NCBI GenBank assembly: GCA_028023455.1
Contig: JAQFVV010012668.1
Coordinates: forward strand, 1 to 64,000
Direction of reading: 5' to 3'
Source of the DNA: Epiperipatus broadwayi
Lineage: Eukaryota; Onychophora; Udeonychophora; Euonychophora; Peripatidae
DNA: 64,000 bases
Shown: positions 1-8,708 of the stretch, piece after piece
How the letters are laid out: the number at the start of each line of letters is the position of its first letter
Position numbering within the stretch: position 1 is the first letter of the stretch
Notes under the pieces: model-generated
Database searches by the model: none
What the model saw: only the letters and a program-made list of their open reading frames with translations
Told to the model about the DNA's origin: nothing
Program-made: the position numbers and the translations under genes

Positions 1-139
1 ATTAATCTATTATATGATTCGATTTTTCCTGTATTATGTTTGTTTTGCGAATAACAAGTTGGAACAAAAGTAAAAAATAAATACTAACATCGGAGAACTT
101 AAGGATTGCTTCTTACCTCAGCAGAGATTTGCTGCGGGA

Positions 140-143
<4 letters not shown>

Positions 144-181
<38 letters not shown>
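144..181. repeat. (ATT)n microsatellite
   Basis: Uninterrupted ATT trinucleotide run. The same motif recurs at 48463-48727, where it is much longer. No gene is associated with it. Confidence 0.95.
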
Positions 182-428
182 TTGCATTTATATTTTTTAT
201 TAGAATGGCTACATAGAATAAAAGAAATTGTCATAAAAATTTTCACATTTCGATAGAAATGGACCAGCCACATCTTTTTTTATTAAAAAAAATAGTGAAT
301 TAATGTAATTTCAGTTAATAAAAAACACAATATTGCAAAGCACTATTTATCAAAATATTTTGATAACAACAAAACTGTTGGGAATAAAGAAATATTAAAA
401 TAAAAAACTTGGAAAGGAGCTTCAGCAA

Positions 429-690
429 GTGGCTGATATGTTTCATAAAAAGTGCAAACAAGTCAGAAAATTCTGTGAAAGTAAATTACATTATTTCACA
501 AAAAATGCAGAAAGTTCAAAACCATTTTCTGAAGGGGAATTTATAAATGACTGCATTCTAGCTGCTGTACAATTAATCTATCCAGAACATAAAAAAGATT
601 TTCAAGAGTATAAACGTATCACAAAGAATGGTTACAAGACAAAGTAAAAAAATTGTCAATAAATGTGGAACAGACATTAATAATAATGAT
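429..690 (+). pseudogene. hAT/ZBED-type transposase fragment (fossil)
   Basis: A 72-codon open stretch, readable upstream as ELQQVADMF, contains KPFSEGEFINDC followed by LIYPEHKKDFQ. This resembles the segment N-terminal to the catalytic domain in hAT-derived proteins such as the SCAND3/ZBED and GTF2IRD2 group (pattern KPF-DGEF-K-C...PEKKKDF). Just before the stop at about 645 the expected continuation (VSQRMVTRQSKKIV) moves to another frame, which indicates a frameshift. No BED finger and no DDE residues are visible, so this is a short decayed piece of a DNA transposon or a domesticated relative. The family call is from recalled motif shape only. Confidence 0.45.
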
Positions 691-1143
691 GTTACTTTAT
701 TTTTAATCCATAAAAAAATTATGGCCCTTATTTAAAAAGGGCAAGTTAAAATTGGCCTCCAGCTAAAAAAATTGCCCATCCTAATATCTAGGGTAAATTA
801 ATTAAATGCCTGATCAAATATAATATACTTTTTAAGTCAATAATTTGGTATGGCCTGAGAATGATATTATAAATATCCAAATGGCCCTTGGCAGAAAAAA
901 GCCTTGAGGTAGAGAGTACAACATGAATAAAAAATATTAAAATCTTTCCCAGCTAACAATTGAAAAGTCTGATAATTTCCTCTTCTTCACTATTCTTTTA
1001 TGGGGCTATTAAAAAAGATTTTTGATTTGCAATGGAGTATGTAAAGGTTATTATATCTTTTATCTATAAATGAATTTTCAAAAATTTGCAAAAGATTATC
1101 TATAAATAATACAGTTTAATATCTTGCATTAAGATTATATTAT

Positions 1144-1554
1144 ATTTATTATTAACACTCATAAAAAAAAGTGCATGCACAATAACTTAAAAGGCTGATC
1201 TTTAATGTATTACAATTTATAAACATAGTGCTATATAAAAATAAATGCTTATTTACATATGTTTAAATTTCATTTGAGAGTGACGTTTAGTAAATTCTAG
1301 ATAATTTTGTCGACGTCATTCATTCAGACATCATAAACAGTAATTTAAAGTGAGTGGTCTATCCTCATACTTTCATTTCCAGTACTTAAGATTTTCCCAT
1401 ATATAAGCATTTGGGTTTAAAAGAATAAGTGGATTCATTTTATTCTTTCATAAGTACTATATCTTGTGTTGGGAATGAAAGTATTCATTTATTATTAACA
1501 TTCATAAAAAAGTGCATGCACAATAGCTTGAAAGGCTGATCTTTAATGTATTAT
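1144..1554. repeat. Pair of ~70-bp direct repeats (1144-1213 and 1486-1554)
   Basis: The two stretches share a TTTATTATTAACA start, a GTGCATGCACAATA core and an AAGGCTGATCTTTAATG end with a few mismatches. The 270 bp between them is unrelated. They look like two copies of one unidentified dispersed repeat, or a small duplication. Confidence 0.7.
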
Positions 1555-1680
1555 ATTATATGCATATTTAACTCAAATGATGATGTTTACATAAAATGGA
1601 ATTAAGTTCCTATATGTCTAGAATGTATCTGAAGATGTGTCAGACCCAAAGATAGATAGAATTTGCAGCTAAAGAGCTAT

Positions 1681-1870
1681 CATGATTTAATAATATTGAT
1701 ACAGCCATTTTTAATGAAACTCATCTCACAGTGAAAGAAAGGCTAATTAAACATGTACATAATTACAAGTGCTATTTTGATGATGATAGTGGTGTGAGAA
1801 AAACAATTTTTAAAATGAAAAAAACAACTAATTGTGTTGGATTCATTGTGAGGTCTGACTTAGTACCTTA
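1681..1870 (+). pseudogene. Possible LINE endonuclease fragment
   Basis: The frame through 1705-1870 reads DTAIFNETHLT...VHNYKCYF...CVGFIVRSDL. The ETHL motif followed about 40 residues later by a G-hhhRSDL strand is the layout of the apurinic-like endonuclease domain of non-LTR retrotransposons. No reverse transcriptase follows; the frame runs into the retrozyme array at 1931. Weakly supported and possibly coincidental. Confidence 0.3.
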
Positions 1871-2032
1871 TTTTTTTCAAATATCTATTGAAATAATCCT
1901 ACAGTTTTGCTCCTCCTATTATATATATATGTCCAAAAAATGGCGCTATACCAAAACCGCCGAACAAGTGTAAGATTTGTTTTACATAAATGAAAAAAGA
2001 GTCAGAAATTAACTACCTCTTTCATTTGCTCA

Positions 2033-2079
2033 CCCCCAGTTCAGCTGATTTCAAGCTGGTTTGCTATCCTCAGTGGGGG
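2033..2079 (-). ncRNA. Hammerhead ribozyme, retrozyme copy 1 (one core change)
   Basis: Minus strand, 5' to 3': stem I strand CCCCCA, core CUGAGGA, stem II AGC/GCU with loop AAACCA, then GAAA, a palindromic stem III, and the second stem I strand UGGGGG. The base that should be U16.1 (plus position 2040) reads A, which breaks the A15.1-U16.1 pair next to the cleavage site. Cleavage is expected to be weakened relative to copy 3. Confidence 0.75.
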
Positions 2080-2451
2080 ATAGAGTATAGAAACTAGATC
2101 TAAAACACTGACTCTCAAGTGTTTATGCAAAACGTTTCTATCAGATTGCAAGCGTGAATTTTTCAGACCGGTAAAGTCTTCAAACACAGCCTAGCAAGCT
2201 AGATATTTATATGGGTCTGATCTCAGTTCAGAATCACCATATAATCAAAGTCTCTGCAATATATATCATTGCAAGAAAACTCTAAAGGTACATTTATGAA
2301 AAAACAAATACAAATTAATCACGTAACCTGCTATCACTTGTTATTTATGTCCAAAAAATGGCGCTATACCAAAACCGCCGAACAAGTGTAAGATTTGTTT
2401 TACATAAACGAAAAAAAGAGTCAGAAATTAACTACCTCTTTCATTTGCTCA

Positions 2452-2498
2452 CCCCCAGATCAGCTGATTTCAAGCTGGTTTGCTATCCTCAATGGGGG
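2452..2498 (-). ncRNA. Hammerhead ribozyme, retrozyme copy 2 (C3 to U)
   Basis: Same fold as its neighbours, with intact GAAA, stem III AUCAGCUGAU and cleavage-site C17. The core reads UUGAGGA because of a G to A change at plus position 2492. C3 pairs with G8 in the active fold, so this copy should be impaired. Confidence 0.75.
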
Positions 2499-2869
2499 AT
2501 AGAGTATAGAAACTAGATCTAAAACACTGACTCTCAAGTGTTTATGCAAAACGTTTCTATCAGATTGCAAGCGTGAATTTTTCAGACCGGTAAAGTCTTC
2601 AAACACAGCCTAGCAAGCTAGATATTTATATGGGTCTGATCTCAGTTCAGAATCACCATATAATCAAAGTCTCTGCAATATATATCATTGCAAGAAAACT
2701 CTAAAGGTACATTTATGAAAAAACAAATACAAGTTAATCACGTAACCTGCTATCACTTGTTATTTATGTCCAAAAAATGGCGCTATACCAAAACCGCCGA
2801 ACAAGTGTAAGATTTGTTTTACATAAACGAAAAAAGAGTCAGAAATTAACTACCTCTTTCATTTGCTCA

Positions 2870-2916
2870 CCCCCAGATCAGCTGATTTCAAGCTGGTTTG
2901 CTATCCTCAGTGGGGG
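2870..2916 (-). ncRNA. Hammerhead ribozyme, retrozyme copy 3 (complete core)
   Basis: All core positions match: CUGAGGA, GAAA, A15.1-U16.1, C17. Stem I is CCCCCA/UGGGGG, extended after a small internal loop by CUC/GAG. Stem II is AGC/GCU with a six-base loop and a U-U closing mismatch. Stem III is the perfect palindrome AUCAGCUGAU, which can pair within one molecule or between two. Predicted cleavage falls after the AUC triplet, between plus positions 2876 and 2875. Confidence 0.88.
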
Positions 2917-3142
2917 ATAGAGTATAGAAACTAGATCTAAAACACTGACTCTCAAGTGTTTATGCAAAACGTTTCTATCAGATTGCAAGCGTGAATTTTT
3001 CAGACCGGTAAAGTCTTCAAACACAGCCTAGCAAGCTAGATATTTATATGGGTCTGATCTCAGTTCAGAATCACCATATAATCAAAGTCTCTGCAATATA
3101 TATATAATATTTAACTACCAGTATATTGTCAATACTGAACTT

Positions 3143-3225
3143 AATGTAATAAGGGATTTGAACTCAGACCTTCAAGATCCCTACAACTATCCACTTTATC
3201 TTATACAACTGATACAAATGACCAC
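3143..3225 (-). mobile_element. 3' fragment of the 459-bp hammerhead repeat family
   Basis: It shares with 35358-35485 and 51602-51700 the signature (plus strand) GGATTTGAACTCAGACC, then a TCCACTTTATCTTATACAAC-like stretch and GACCACATGTATG. On the minus strand this lies downstream of the hammerhead in the complete copies. The first motif in reverse is GGTCTGAGTTCAAATCC, which resembles a tRNA B box. The ribozyme itself is absent here. It sits about 40 bp beyond the end of the 418-bp array. Confidence 0.6.
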
Positions 3226-4052
3226 ATGTATGCTGTATATATAATTCTTTATCAGAGTGGAAGAGGATTTAAAATTTAAACCCTGGGTTTAATGGAGGCC
3301 AGGAATAACAATATATTTTATTAAAGCTTAATATTATAACTAATGATGGTCAAACTGGGTATCTGGCCATATTTCCTGACCATTATTTCCATGAAATATC
3401 AAAGTGCAAAGAAAGTCTATCTCTTGCCATTATAGATGATATTTAATCTTTAAAAAATATCTGCCATAATCAGATTAGGGCACCATTTCTAAAATAAGAA
3501 ATATCTATAGGTCAGGTTCAAATCCCTTCCTAGCTTCTTAGATGTTAGTCTCTCCATTTAGCCACTACTAACTTGAGAAAAAACATTGCTGTACATCACA
3601 GGGTATGTGTTAGTTATTTTACTTAATTTTGAAATGAGAAAAAAATGGACACTTAAATAATATAAATATAATAAAACAAAATTTATTTACATCTTACATA
3701 ATAACTGGTGATGAATCCAATGCATAAAAAATATACAGATATATTTACATGAGGATGTAATCATAGTGGAGAAATTCATTTAATTAACTTGCATTTAACT
3801 TCTGAGCTCCAATATGATTATATACAATTCAAATAAATCATATAATCATTATTATTTAACTATTAATATTTAAACAATACTAAAATATACGTGCTTTAGC
3901 ATTAAAAAAATTATATTAAGAAGAAATAAAAGAAAAACATATTTAAAAAGAAAATAACATGTTAAAAATATTAACTGCATATTAATATTAATTGTAATAT
4001 TTGCTATCAATATTATTATTATTTATTTTTTAAATTTCAATACAATTTTTTA
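3226..4052. other. AT-rich DNA, no feature seen
   Basis: No ORF of note, RNA gene or recognisable repeat is visible in this stretch. Confidence 0.6.
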
Positions 4053-4226
4053 TTATAACATCAGATTTTAATTTAACACTTTATTAAATTATAGGATTGG
4101 ATCTTTTTAAAATTGATCCATAAGACAGTTGTAAGTTTTCAGGTTTTATTAGATGCATTTTGTCAAATTATTCTCTGGATTAGGCATTTATGATTAGGTA
4201 GGAAGAAGTTAACATGAAAGATGTAT
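4053..4226 (+). repeat. ~170-bp direct repeat, copy 1
   Basis: Matches 8534-8708 in the same orientation at high but imperfect identity, for example TTGATCCATAAGACA, GTAAGTTTTCAGG and ATTCTCTGGATTAGGCATT. The two copies bracket the RTE-like LINE. Identity unknown; it does not carry LTR ends (no TG...CA) and is probably a dispersed repeat. Confidence 0.8.
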
Positions 4227-5684
4227 CTAGTTAATGGTCCTGGTGCCATATTGAATTTTTTTAAAAATTGACTTGAGACACGATTTTCAAAATAACTTCA
4301 GTTTTAATAATGTTAGAGAAGAAAGCTTTACATTGATAGAAACTAGAGAAACTAAGAAAAACAATAAGACTAAGACAAATAGTGATTACCATTTAAAAAA
4401 TAAGGGAAAAAAAAAGAAATTTCAACATCGAAATAATTATTATTTTATTGTTTGTTCATAATTTCTAATTTATTATTAATTAAGTTTAAATTTCACCTTC
4501 TTTGATAATTTCTTTTTATTCCTCACAAAATTCTCATTCATACTATATATAATACTTCTTACCTGAGATAATCTATAGCTTCAGAATCTCCAAAACTAGT
4601 CACATAAGAATTCTTCATTTTTATCTTGTATCCTAAAAGTTAACAAATCTCAAAGGCATCTATAAAAAAAAAGATTCATGTTAATAAAAGATAAAAAACA
4701 AATCATTTCCAGAAGGTGGATATGCATTTGTCATCATAGCAATTAACTTCTTGTCAATCTAAAACTAGGAATTGTAGGCTACTGTCTGTATCACTGATAA
4801 AATGAGTTTCATCTCTTTATTTTATATTTTTTGTGTACATCAGTGATGTTTATATTCTTTATTCACACTAGTGATGCTATCTTGTTATATTTATTGTCCC
4901 ACACAGATATAATTTATTTGCATATAAATCATTTGCTAGCTATAGACTTAAAATAATGTGATGCAAGATGTGGCAAAACTACTAACTCCACAGCATAAGT
5001 ATCAAGGCATAGGCAAGAATCAGAATTTGATTCTTTGCCTGCATACAATTCCATGTGGTATATACATAATGATTGTGGCTATCACTACACATACCCCATT
5101 TGAAATCTCTATTGGTTTTAATTATTTATATTTTCACATGGTACTATGCCCAGTAAATTTTGTAATTGTTTTATCAACTGCAACCTTTCTGTACATCTGA
5201 TAATCAGTCTTAAAATTTATATTGCACTGCTCTATATATGTAAATTATTAGCTGTTATGCAAACACAAATATGCAAGTACAAACACAAATATACTAATAC
5301 AAATATAAACACATTAATAAATTATTAAACCTTTTAAGAATCATTATGTCTATAAAATAAGTTTGCCTCAAGCTTCAATCAGAGACCCAAAATTACATTG
5401 TACATAAACCACTTTTGTTATATTTGAATACAAATTTATATACTGTATAATAAGAGCATAAATGATTTAATATTATATAATTTATATATTACGCAGACAC
5501 ACCAATGCAAATGCAAACACATTAATAAATATACCATTTGTCAAATTATTAAAAAAAAATTAAAATACTATTCAAATAATTAAAAAATTAAAATTGAATA
5601 CTTACAATCATATTCCATGAATATGTTTTTATCACATAAAGCAGTTCTGCTTTTGTAAACTTTGTGTAATCTAGTAAACTGACC
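4227..5684. other. AT-rich DNA, no feature seen
   Basis: Contains only short open frames of low-complexity or hydrophobic composition (4273-4461, 4958-5200) that match nothing I recognise. Confidence 0.6.
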
Positions 5685-8350
5685 ATTGGAAATACAAGTG
5701 GAGTAGGATTCATTATAAATAAAAAGTGGAAGAACAATATTGTGGAGATTGATGGTGTATCAGACAGAGTGGCAAGATTAGTTATACAACTTAATAGCAG
5801 ATACCAAATGCAGATAATTCAGGTTTATGCCCCAACAAGTTCTCATAGTGATGAAGTAGTAGAAGATTTTTATACGGATGTACAAAAAGCTTTTGATCAG
5901 AGTAAACACCATTTTAAAATTGTTATGGGAGACTTTAATGCTAGAATTGGTAAAAAAATGAAAGATGAAAGTGCTGTGGGTAATTTTGGTTATGGTAATA
6001 GAAATGAGAGAGGACATAGACTTGTGGAGTTTGCAGAAAAAGGAAAACTTTATATTATGAATTCTTTTTTTGAGAAAAATGTTAAAAGGAAATGGACATG
6101 GAAGCATCCAAATGAAGGTACAGCAGAATTGGATTATATTTTGACTAACAGGAAATACATATTTCAAGATTGTAATGTTCTTAATAAATTTAACACAGGA
6201 AGTGATCATCAATTAGTAAGGTGTAAGATACGTGTTAATGTAAAACTAGAGAGACAAAAATTATTAAGAAAAACAATATTTACAGTTGATATTCCTAATC
6301 TTCAGAAACATTCTAATGAATTTAAATTAGAACTTACAAATCGGTTTCAAGTATTAGTAGATTTTGAACATGATTCAGATTTGAATGAAATTAATATGAA
6401 AATAACTGATACACTTTTGAAAACTGCAACAAAGATAGCTGGTAGAAAGAAACAGCAATTGACCAATAAAATTTCTACTGAGACTAGAGAATTTATGAAG
6501 AAAAGAAGGAATATGAAGATATACAAAAATGATGCATTAAAAAGAATTGAATATCTCGAATTTTGTAAAATGGTGCGGAAAAGAGTTGAAAATGATATAA
6601 GAAAGTATAACTGTGAACTAGCAAGGAAAGCTGTAGAAGAAAATAAAAGTCTTACGAATGTAAAACAACATTTTGGTATTGGTAGAAAATTTATATCTGC
6701 AATAAGAAAAAAAGATGGAATTATTACTAAAAGGAGAGATGACATCATGAAATTGGTAGAAGATTTTTATCAAGAATTATATAGTAATAAAGAACAAGTA
6801 CCTCCTATATCTATTACATCTTCCAAATTGCCCAGAATTTTAAATGAAGAAGTGAGACATGCAATTAAATGTATGAAGAAAGGAAAGGCTCCAGGTAATG
6901 ATGGAATTATAATTGATATATTAAAAGAAGCAGGTGAAGAAATAGAAATTTTTTTAGCAAAGTTATATACCAAATGTCTAAATGATAAAGATGTACCGGA
7001 TGATTGGAAGAATGCAGTAATAATATTAATATTTAAAAAAGGTGATAAAGAAGATATTAGAAATTACAGACCTATCAGCCTTTTATCAGTTTTATATAAA
7101 ATTTTTACCAAGATAATTACTACTCATCTACAGAGAACATTGGATTTCCACCAACCAAGAGAACAAGCCGGATTTAAAAGTGGTTTTAGTACAGTAGATC
7201 ATATCCAGGTATTGAGAGAAGTTATAGAAAGGACAAATGAATATGAGTTGCCATTATGCTTAGGATTTGTAGATTATGAAAAGGCATTTGATTCTATAAA
7301 CATTTCTTCAGTGATTAAAGCATTAGATCATCAAGGTATAGATCCAGGATATTGTCATATTTTAAAGAATATTTATAAAAATGCAACAGCAACAATTAGA
7401 TTACATAATGACACTAGGAAAGTCAACATTGAGAAAGGTGTAAGACAAGGTGACTCCATATCTCCAAAACTTTTTACAGCAGTGCTGCATGAAGTATTTT
7501 GTGGATTAAAATGGGAAACTAAAGGAGTGAAAGTAAATGGTGATTATTTAAGTCATTTAGATTTCGCAGATGATGTAGTTGTTTTTGCAAATAATGCTTC
7601 AGATCTGCAGGAAATGTTGCAGGAATTATCAGATGAAAGTAGGAAAGTAGGACTAAAGATAAATGTTAAAAAGACTAAAGTAATGTTTAATCGATTTGCT
7701 CAAAATATGAAAATAAAGATTGATTATGATGAATTAGAAGAAGTTAACAGTTACAAATACCTTGGTCAGATTATTAATACAGATGGAAACATAATGGAGG
7801 AAATTAATCATAGAATTAAACTTGGTTGGAGTGCTTTTGGTAGAAATAACTTGATACTAAAAGGAAATATGCCTATGTGTTTGAAAAGGAAGGTTTTTAA
7901 CAAATGTGTTTTACCAGTTCTTACTTATGGATCTGAGACTTGGACACTTAATAGAAGAGCAATTCAGAGACTTCAGACCACTCAAAGAAGTATGGAGAGA
8001 TGTATGTTGGGAATAACAAGAAGAGATCATAAACGCAATGTATGGGTAAGAGAACAAACAGGTGTTACTGACCTCATTGAAAAAATTAAAAGATTGAAGT
8101 GGAGTTGGGCTGGACATATTGTTAGAAGAGATGATAATAGATGGACAATTGAAATTTTAAACTGGATTCCAAGAGATTGTAAAAGACACAGAAAGAGACC
8201 ACATGTGAGATGGATGGATGAAATAAGAAAGTGTGCAGGGGTGATGTGGAGAAGAGAAGCTAAAGATCGGAGAAGATGGATTAAACTTGGAGAAACCTTC
8301 ATCCTGCAGTGGATTGATAATGGTTGATAATGATGATGATGATTAATAAA
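5685..8350 (+). mobile_element. RTE-like non-LTR retrotransposon, 5'-truncated
   Basis: One long ORF encodes endonuclease then reverse transcriptase, followed within 25 bp by a TGATGA-type tail (8320-8343). A short 3' UTR with a microsatellite tail is characteristic of RTE elements. Homology with the decayed copy at 61484 begins at the same point, around 5685. Two more related pieces lie at 49570-51246 and 52190-52378 on the minus strand. I could not identify a target-site duplication. Confidence 0.85.
5742..8327 (+). CDS. LINE endonuclease-reverse transcriptase (N-terminus missing)
   Basis: The frame is open from about 5670; the given start is a GTG codon, so the true initiator is not present. 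Residues 1-160 are the C-terminal two thirds of an APE-like endonuclease: VYAPT, MGDFNARIG (about 60), LDYIL, GSDHQLV (about 153). The expected N-terminal catalytic Asn and Glu segments are absent, so the nuclease cannot work as it stands. Reverse transcriptase motifs follow in order: APGNDGI (about 383), NYRPISLL, FVDYEKAFDSI, GVRQGDSISP, FADDVVVF (about 608), YLGQII. The C-terminus has WAGHIVRR and RPHVRWMDEI blocks common in RTE-like proteins. No stop or frameshift interrupts 861 codons, so the insertion is fairly recent. Confidence 0.9.
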   Translation: MEIDGVSDRVARLVIQLNSRYQMQIIQVYAPTSSHSDEVVEDFYTDVQKAFDQSKHHFKIVMGDFNARIGKKMKDESAVGNFGYGNRNERGHRLVEFAEKGKLYIMNSFFEKNVKRKWTWKHPNEGTAELDYILTNRKYIFQDCNVLNKFNTGSDHQLVRCKIRVNVKLERQKLLRKTIFTVDIPNLQKHSNEFKLELTNRFQVLVDFEHDSDLNEINMKITDTLLKTATKIAGRKKQQLTNKISTETREFMKKRRNMKIYKNDALKRIEYLEFCKMVRKRVENDIRKYNCELARKAVEENKSLTNVKQHFGIGRKFISAIRKKDGIITKRRDDIMKLVEDFYQELYSNKEQVPPISITSSKLPRILNEEVRHAIKCMKKGKAPGNDGIIIDILKEAGEEIEIFLAKLYTKCLNDKDVPDDWKNAVIILIFKKGDKEDIRNYRPISLLSVLYKIFTKIITTHLQRTLDFHQPREQAGFKSGFSTVDHIQVLREVIERTNEYELPLCLGFVDYEKAFDSINISSVIKALDHQGIDPGYCHILKNIYKNATATIRLHNDTRKVNIEKGVRQGDSISPKLFTAVLHEVFCGLKWETKGVKVNGDYLSHLDFADDVVVFANNASDLQEMLQELSDESRKVGLKINVKKTKVMFNRFAQNMKIKIDYDELEEVNSYKYLGQIINTDGNIMEEINHRIKLGWSAFGRNNLILKGNMPMCLKRKVFNKCVLPVLTYGSETWTLNRRAIQRLQTTQRSMERCMLGITRRDHKRNVWVREQTGVTDLIEKIKRLKWSWAGHIVRRDDNRWTIEILNWIPRDCKRHRKRPHVRWMDEIRKCAGVMWRREAKDRRRWIKLGETFILQWIDNG

Positions 8351-8533
8351 AAAGTCAAATTTTATCTGATTTCAACTTATGATACATCATTTTAAAGAGG
8401 GATTTAAGCAGCAATGAATACTGGGATTTCTGTTGACATCAATCTTATAGTTTTAGGACAATTTAAAAAGGAAAAAAAATTCAATGAATCAGCTGCAGCA
8501 AGCATCTGACATGCTACAACAACTTAACCCCAT

Positions 8534-8708
8534 AATATTATAAAGTCAGATTCTAATTTAACACTTTACTAATTTATAGGTTTGCATCTTTTTAAAAATT
8601 GATCCATAAGACAATTGTAAGTTTTCAGGCTTTATTAGATGCATTTTGCCAAATTATTCTCTGGATTAGGCATTCATGATTAGGTAGAAAGAAGCTAGCA
8701 TGAAATAT
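8534..8708 (+). repeat. ~170-bp direct repeat, copy 2
   Basis: Second copy of the repeat at 4053-4226. The shared region starts near TCAGATTCTAATTTAACAC and ends near the GAAGAAG/GAAAGAAG stretch. It lies about 180 bp beyond the LINE tail. Confidence 0.8.

Larger units (their letters stand above)
1931..3104 (-). mobile_element. Retrozyme-like trimer, 418/419-bp units with hammerhead ribozymes
   Basis: Three nearly identical head-to-tail copies begin (plus strand) at 1931, 2349 and 2768. The first two are complete; the third stops at about 3104. On the minus strand each copy holds a type I hammerhead fold, so a multimeric transcript could be cut into 418/419-nt monomers. This matches the family description of animal retrozymes: small non-coding retroelements in tandem with hammerheads and circular RNA intermediates. 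No ORF is present. Both ends abut AT dinucleotide runs (1920-1930 and 3100-3110). Copies differ at only a few positions, so the array is young or homogenised. Other hairpins occur in the unit, such as AAACACT/AGTGTTT and TGCAAT/ATTGCA. A plain satellite is the alternative, but the ribozyme fold argues against it. Confidence 0.85.

Noticed and set aside
5778-6748. Minus-strand frames of 133-144 codons
   Set aside because: They are antisense shadows of the RTE-like ORF on the plus strand.
4053-8708. LTR retrotransposon with the 170-bp repeats as LTRs
   Set aside because: The repeats lack TG...CA ends, the enclosed ORF is a non-LTR type, and there is no gag, protease, integrase or primer-binding site.
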